NCBI GenBank assembly: GCA_009392675.1
Contig: VFFY01000044.1
Location: 1-18,739, forward strand
Direction: 5' to 3'
From: SAR202 cluster bacterium
GTDB lineage: Bacteria > Chloroflexota > Dehalococcoidia > Lucifugimonadales > UBA826
Length of the DNA stretch: 18,739 nt
How positions within the stretch are numbered: the first letter of the stretch is position 1; every line of letters starts with the position of its first letter. Of the stretch, positions 15,314 through 18,739 are shown in pieces. The notes beneath the pieces were generated by a model. That model saw only the letters and a list, made by a program, of their open reading frames with translations. It was not told the DNA's origin and searched no databases. A program made the translations under genes and the position numbers.

Positions 15314-16553
15314 CGTTGTAATAAAGAAAAATCACACAGAAATATCCGATTGATGTGGCCAGAAAAATAGGCATATAGCTACCTATCCATGCTACAGCGA
15401 ATGCTCCGACCGAAGGTCCCAAACCCATTGCGGCAGTTCTAGTTGGGCCTGTCAGTCCAGTAACAGTACCAAAAGAGGCTCTATTAAATACTGTTCCTAA
15501 CATCATGCTACCTAGTACAAATATGAGACTAGTAATTGTGGTCCAAAGTACGACAAGGGCGAATCCATACGTTGGTACGTCAATTACTGTAAAAAGTATC
15601 GAGGGTAGAATCGCTAAAACCAGAACACAAATCGCAATTTTTTTGGTTGTGAATCTATCTGTTAAATATCCCCAAACGGGTACAGAAAGACCTCCAAGAA
15701 CGTTTCCTAAAGTCAATGCACCGGCTGCGGTGCTTTGGGAAATTCCTTCATCTGTTAAGAAGGGGACTACTTGAAATAGTGTCATTGAAGTCGAGGTAAC
15801 GGCTACGAATTCACCTATCATTATGAACCAGAATGATGGTAGGGACATTATTCTAGGCACGGTCCAAGTTTGTTCAGAAATCCGAGGGTCTGCTTTGTCT
15901 AAAGTAGTGTTTACTGCACCATCTGGTAGCTGTCCAACATCTTCTGGTTTATGCCTCATCAATAATAAAATAGGCAACGACAGTGGGATGGATACTAAAC
16001 CGATTACTTTGTATGCTGTCCTCCATGAGTAGGCTGTGGCAATGCCAGTTATTATCTGGATATTGATGGATTCACCGATGATTCTGTTTAGAGAAGTGAT
16101 ACCCATAGCGAAATTCCGCTTTTTCTCAAAGAAATTTACAGCGACTGTGCGAGGAATAAGATTTTGTAGATTCGGACCGGCTATAGCTCGGACCACAATA
16201 TACGCAGTGAAAAATTGCCATAATGACTGGCTACTGGAAAAGTATATAATTCCGAACCCAACTAGCAGGGATGCAAAGAACATCATCCATCTGGGACCAA
16301 ATTTATCTACAAGCTTTCCTATAAACGGCATTGTTAAACCGGATGTCCATGTTCCAAGGGTGGCTGCTAAAGCGATAGTTTTTCTATCCCATCCAATATC
16401 CCCTGCAATCAAATCCTGTACCCCTCCAAAAACTGTTTGGGCTACAGATGTAGCTATCAAAGCACCAATTGAGGCAGTCCCTAAAACTATCCAGCCGTAG
16501 AAGAAGGGTGGCGAGGGATGCCAGCGATAGATGCTTTTCGCTAAATTTTTCAA
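15288..16553 (-). CDS. MFS transporter, FYGW type (carrier 3)
   Basis: A 421-residue major facilitator with about twelve membrane segments. It has PPFFYGWIVLGTASIG near the start, GKLVDKFGPRWMM between segments two and three, and RHKPEDVGQLPDGAVN before the central loop, the same PEDxGxLPDG signature as carrier 2. The start is TTG at 16551-16553, with AAGGG six bases upstream on the minus strand. It is convergent with hydrolase B and overlaps it by 26 bases; the 3' end exists a second time as the remnant at 13907-14022. It is divergent from the crotonase operon across 159 bases. Substrate is unknown; organic anion is an inference. Confidence 0.85.
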   Translation of the reverse strand: MKNLAKSIYRWHPSPPFFYGWIVLGTASIGALIATSVAQTVFGGVQDLIAGDIGWDRKTIALAATLGTWTSGLTMPFIGKLVDKFGPRWMMFFASLLVGFGIIYFSSSQSLWQFFTAYIVVRAIAGPNLQNLIPRTVAVNFFEKKRNFAMGITSLNRIIGESINIQIITGIATAYSWRTAYKVIGLVSIPLSLPILLLMRHKPEDVGQLPDGAVNTTLDKADPRISEQTWTVPRIMSLPSFWFIMIGEFVAVTSTSMTLFQVVPFLTDEGISQSTAAGALTLGNVLGGLSVPVWGYLTDRFTTKKIAICVLVLAILPSILFTVIDVPTYGFALVVLWTTITSLIFVLGSMMLGTVFNRASFGTVTGLTGPTRTAAMGLGPSVGAFAVAWIGSYMPIFLATSIGYFCVIFLYYNVRTENSRK

Positions 16554-16637
16554 GAACAGCCCTTATTTTTGTCGATTTGAGGAATTAACTAGTACAAAAG
16601 CTAATTTTAATACTTCTTCGTGATAATATTTCGCCGC

Positions 16638-16676
16638 CCCTAATCTATTCGAAAAAAAAGGAAAATGGAATTAGGG
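16638..16676. repeat. Short inverted repeat between carrier 3 and the crotonase operon
   Basis: ccctaat (16638-16644) and attaggg (16670-16676) form a 7-bp inverted repeat with 25 bases between, in the only shared upstream region of the two divergent units. It could be a regulator site; no regulator gene is in the window. Confidence 0.25.
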
Positions 16677-16712
16677 CCCTATCTGAAGAATTTTAGAAAA
16701 GGAGAGATATAA

Positions 16713-17540
16713 ATGGCATACGAATTTATAAAATATGAAGCATCAGGCGGGATAGCAAGAGTGACCCTGAATCGGCCTGAGAAACTCAATGCTCTGAGCC
16801 AACAGTTGCAATCTGAATTGATCGAGTGTCTGACCAATGCTGATGAGGACCCGGATATACGGGTCATAACTCTGAGAGGGGCTGGGCGGGCATTTTGTGC
16901 GGGATACGATATCACTCCTCCTCAATCGGATGAAGATAGAGAAATTACCGAGGCCCGACGAGGAAATATCCGGTCAGATATGCAGAGATTGCAAAAAACA
17001 GCTAGGTTAATGACTTCAATATTTGACCTGAGTAAGCCGGTTATAGCCGGTATTCATGGGCATGTTATAGCTGGCGGTACCGATTTGGCCTTGCATTGTG
17101 ACATCATCATTGCTGCTGAAGATGCGAATATTGGATTTCCGCCCGTCCGCTCTATGGGGACTCCTCCTACCCACATGTGGACTTATATGGTTGGTCCGCA
17201 ATGGGCAAAATGGTTCATGCTAACCGGAGAAACTGTGTCTGGTAAAGAGGCGAGTGATATTGGACTGGTTTGGAAATCTGTTCCTGCAGAGGGACTGGAT
17301 GCGGCGGTGGAGGATTTGGCTACAAAAATGGCGAAAATACCATGGGAAATGTTGGCTGCCAACAAAAGTATAGTGAATAAAGCTCTAGATTTGATGGGTC
17401 GTAATATGATGCAGGTCATTGCGGCTGAGACAGACGCAGTTTCTCACCAATCTCCGATTGTCAAAGAGTTCAATGAAATTTCCAGCCAGCAAGGATTAAA
17501 AGCCGCACTTGAGTGGAGGGACAGTCCATTTCGAGAATAA
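16713..17540 (+). CDS. Enoyl-CoA hydratase/isomerase (crotonase) family protein
   Basis: The 275-residue product has the crotonase fold: RVTLNRPEKLNALS (residues 17-29), the first oxyanion-hole segment GRAFCAGYD (58-66), and the second IHGHVIAGGTDLALHCDIIIAAEDA (114-138). The two glutamates of classical enoyl-CoA hydratase are not conserved. The first (GGGCEL in rat) is Asp124, and the second (QPE) falls in FPPV around residues 142-145. It may therefore catalyse another CoA-thioester reaction. AAAAGGAGAG gives a strong ribosome site. It is the first gene of a plus-strand operon; the next starts 21 bases on. Confidence 0.87.
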   Translation: MAYEFIKYEASGGIARVTLNRPEKLNALSQQLQSELIECLTNADEDPDIRVITLRGAGRAFCAGYDITPPQSDEDREITEARRGNIRSDMQRLQKTARLMTSIFDLSKPVIAGIHGHVIAGGTDLALHCDIIIAAEDANIGFPPVRSMGTPPTHMWTYMVGPQWAKWFMLTGETVSGKEASDIGLVWKSVPAEGLDAAVEDLATKMAKIPWEMLAANKSIVNKALDLMGRNMMQVIAAETDAVSHQSPIVKEFNEISSQQGLKAALEWRDSPFRE

Positions 17541-17561
17541 TATTTTTCACCGGAGTAAAAC

Positions 17562-18347
17562 ATGGAAACCAAAACTCAACAAGCGGCAGATCAGCTATAC
17601 CGCGAATATAGTCAGAAAATCCCATACTCTTTAATGAATACTGATCTGGCTCCCCTTTCCGACTCTGAGGCATATGATATTCAAAAGGAGTTCATGCTCA
17701 AACGTGCTCAAAATGCTGGTGGGCATGCCGGTTATAAAATTGCGTACACCACTAAAGTGATGCAGGAACGTGTGGGTGCCTCTCAACCGGTATTCGGAAG
17801 GATATTATCGGATTCTGTATATCAATCACCAGCTTCACTTTTTGATGCTAACTACGTTAATGTAGCTCTGGAATGTGAAGTCGCAGTAAAAATGGCCTCT
17901 GATCTAAAAGCCAATAAGAAAGGGATAGATAGAGACACGGTATATGACGCCATTGAACACCTGCAGCTAGCTTTTGAGGTTGTAGATATTCGGCAATCAA
18001 CATCGGAGAATTCTTTAATTCAGTCCATAGCAACCAATATACACGGGGCTGGGGTCGTGTTGGGACAACCTATCACTAACTGGCGGGAACTGGATATTCC
18101 ATCCGCGAAATGTGAATTAAAACTTGATGGGGTATCCGTTGGTACGGGTCAAGGATCAGATGTTAATGGGCATCCTGTAGAACCAATGATTTGGATCGCA
18201 AAAACCCTAAATGCTATGGGAGGTTCTTTGAAAAAAGGAGACATAGTAATTACAGGGAGCATGATTCCGCCCATTGAAGTCAAACCTGGTATGAAAGCCG
18301 CTTTACAGATGGATTTATTGGGAGAAATAACTCTGGATGTTGAATGA
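17562..18347 (+). CDS. 2-keto-4-pentenoate hydratase / fumarylacetoacetase-family enzyme (MhpD-like)
   Basis: The 261-residue protein matches the hydratase branch of the FAH superfamily, which adds water to 2-hydroxy-dienoates in the lower meta-cleavage pathway or decarboxylates related oxo-acids. Visible family features are GYKIAYTTKVMQERVGASQPVFGRIL with Lys59, the metal ligands Glu104 and Glu106 in LECEVAVKM and Glu139 in AFEVVDIR. Then come SIATNIHGAGVVLGQP, GSDVNGHPVEPMIWIAKTL and KKGDIVITGSM near the end. CGGAG precedes the ATG. Placement between a crotonase and an SDR suggests one degradation route for an aromatic or cyclic compound. The exact substrate cannot be told. Confidence 0.87.
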   Translation: METKTQQAADQLYREYSQKIPYSLMNTDLAPLSDSEAYDIQKEFMLKRAQNAGGHAGYKIAYTTKVMQERVGASQPVFGRILSDSVYQSPASLFDANYVNVALECEVAVKMASDLKANKKGIDRDTVYDAIEHLQLAFEVVDIRQSTSENSLIQSIATNIHGAGVVLGQPITNWRELDIPSAKCELKLDGVSVGTGQGSDVNGHPVEPMIWIAKTLNAMGGSLKKGDIVITGSMIPPIEVKPGMKAALQMDLLGEITLDVE

Positions 18348-18394
18348 GAAGGATTTGGTTTAGAGGATACATAATAGATACAAGGTGGATATAC

Positions 18395-18739
18395 ATGTTT
18401 GATTTGACAGACAGAGTCGCAATCGTGACGGGAGGAGCACAGGGTGTCGGAGGAGGAATTTCCAGAATGTTCGCCAAGGCTGGTGCCAAAGTTTTAATTG
18501 CGGATCTGGATCTAGAGACGGCTGAAGATACCGCTAACCAAATCTCGAGAGACTCAGGCATTGTTGAATGTGTTGAAACTGATGTGAATTCTTATGAAGA
18601 TTTAAAAAAAATGATCAATAAGGCTAGAGACCACTGGGGGAAGTTGGATATTTTGGTTAACAATGCGTATGCAGCTGCCGATGGACAGCAAGGGGGAGCA
18701 CTGGAAGTTACGGAAGAAAGATGGGAAGCGGATATCAGA
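18395..18739 (+). CDS. Short-chain dehydrogenase/reductase, 3' end outside window
   Basis: The frame from ATG at 18395 runs open to the edge (115 codons). It shows the Rossmann nucleotide motif TGGAQGVGGG near residues 13-22 and then KVLIADLDLE, where the Asp after the second strand favours NAD over NADP. VETDVNSYEDL and LDILVNNAYA (the NNAG-type motif, here NNAY) follow. The catalytic Ser-Tyr-Lys would lie beyond the window. AAGGTGG precedes the start. It is the third gene of the operon, 47 bases after the hydratase stop. The position suggests it oxidises a hydroxy intermediate of the same pathway. Confidence 0.87.
   Translation, partial: MFDLTDRVAIVTGGAQGVGGGISRMFAKAGAKVLIADLDLETAEDTANQISRDSGIVECVETDVNSYEDLKKMINKARDHWGKLDILVNNAYAAADGQQGGALEVTEERWEADIR

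Larger units (their letters stand above)
14053..15404 (+). repeat. Tandem duplication, copy B (proA 3' fragment, hydrolase B, MFS 3' end)
   Basis: This is the second unit of the duplication starting at 12671. The intergenic leader is largely conserved, including an identical stretch tataagtttcggctaataa before both hydrolases. Homology to copy A ends inside the complete MFS gene at about 15404. Confidence 0.88.

Overview
The window looks like a piece of a chromosome from an uncultivated, AT-leaning marine bacterium of the SAR202 / Dehalococcoidia (Chloroflexota) type. That placement is an inference from gene content: enolase-superfamily genes, luciferase-like flavin monooxygenases, alpha/beta hydrolases, FYGW-type MFS carriers, crotonases, SDRs and MerB-like proteins mixed together. 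Many genes start with TTG or GTG. No rRNA, tRNA, CRISPR array or insertion sequence is visible.

Left part (1-5865). A mandelate-racemase/galactonate-dehydratase-like gene enters from the left edge and is broken by an in-frame TGA and a homopolymer frameshift. It is followed by a NIPSNAP-type small protein, a large alpha/beta-hydrolase-domain protein, a convergent SMP-30/gluconolactonase-like gene, and a divergent MFS carrier. This reads as an accessory set for uptake and hydrolysis/oxidation of organic acids, esters or lactones.

Middle (5866-10364). The apparently empty stretch after the MFS gene is the 3' two thirds of a minus-strand MerB-like (organomercurial/alkylmercury lyase family) gene. 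Read through two in-frame UGA codons it is one uninterrupted 218-residue protein. The two UGAs fall exactly on the two catalytic cysteines of MerB (Cys96 and Cys159). Each is followed, 18-19 nt downstream, by a hairpin with a loop beginning with G, as in bacterial SECIS elements. I read it as a double-selenocysteine MerB-like protein, the main discovery of this window. Next come a second MFS carrier with no normal start codon, a luciferase-like monooxygenase, and a TolB/PD40-repeat putative lipoprotein.

Right part (10448-18739). The proline genes proB and proA are followed by an HSL-type alpha/beta hydrolase. Then comes a diverged second copy of the unit [proA 3' end - hydrolase - 3' end of a convergent MFS gene]. 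The junction between the copies carries a 40-bp inverted piece of proA. The divergence in the dead proA fragment is mostly synonymous, so the two copies probably diverged as working alleles in different lineages and were joined recently, either by recombination/template switching or as a chimeric assembly. The full third MFS gene follows. The window ends with a plus-strand operon of a crotonase, a 2-keto-4-pentenoate hydratase-like enzyme and an SDR that runs off the right edge, consistent with a ring-cleavage or CoA-thioester degradation route.
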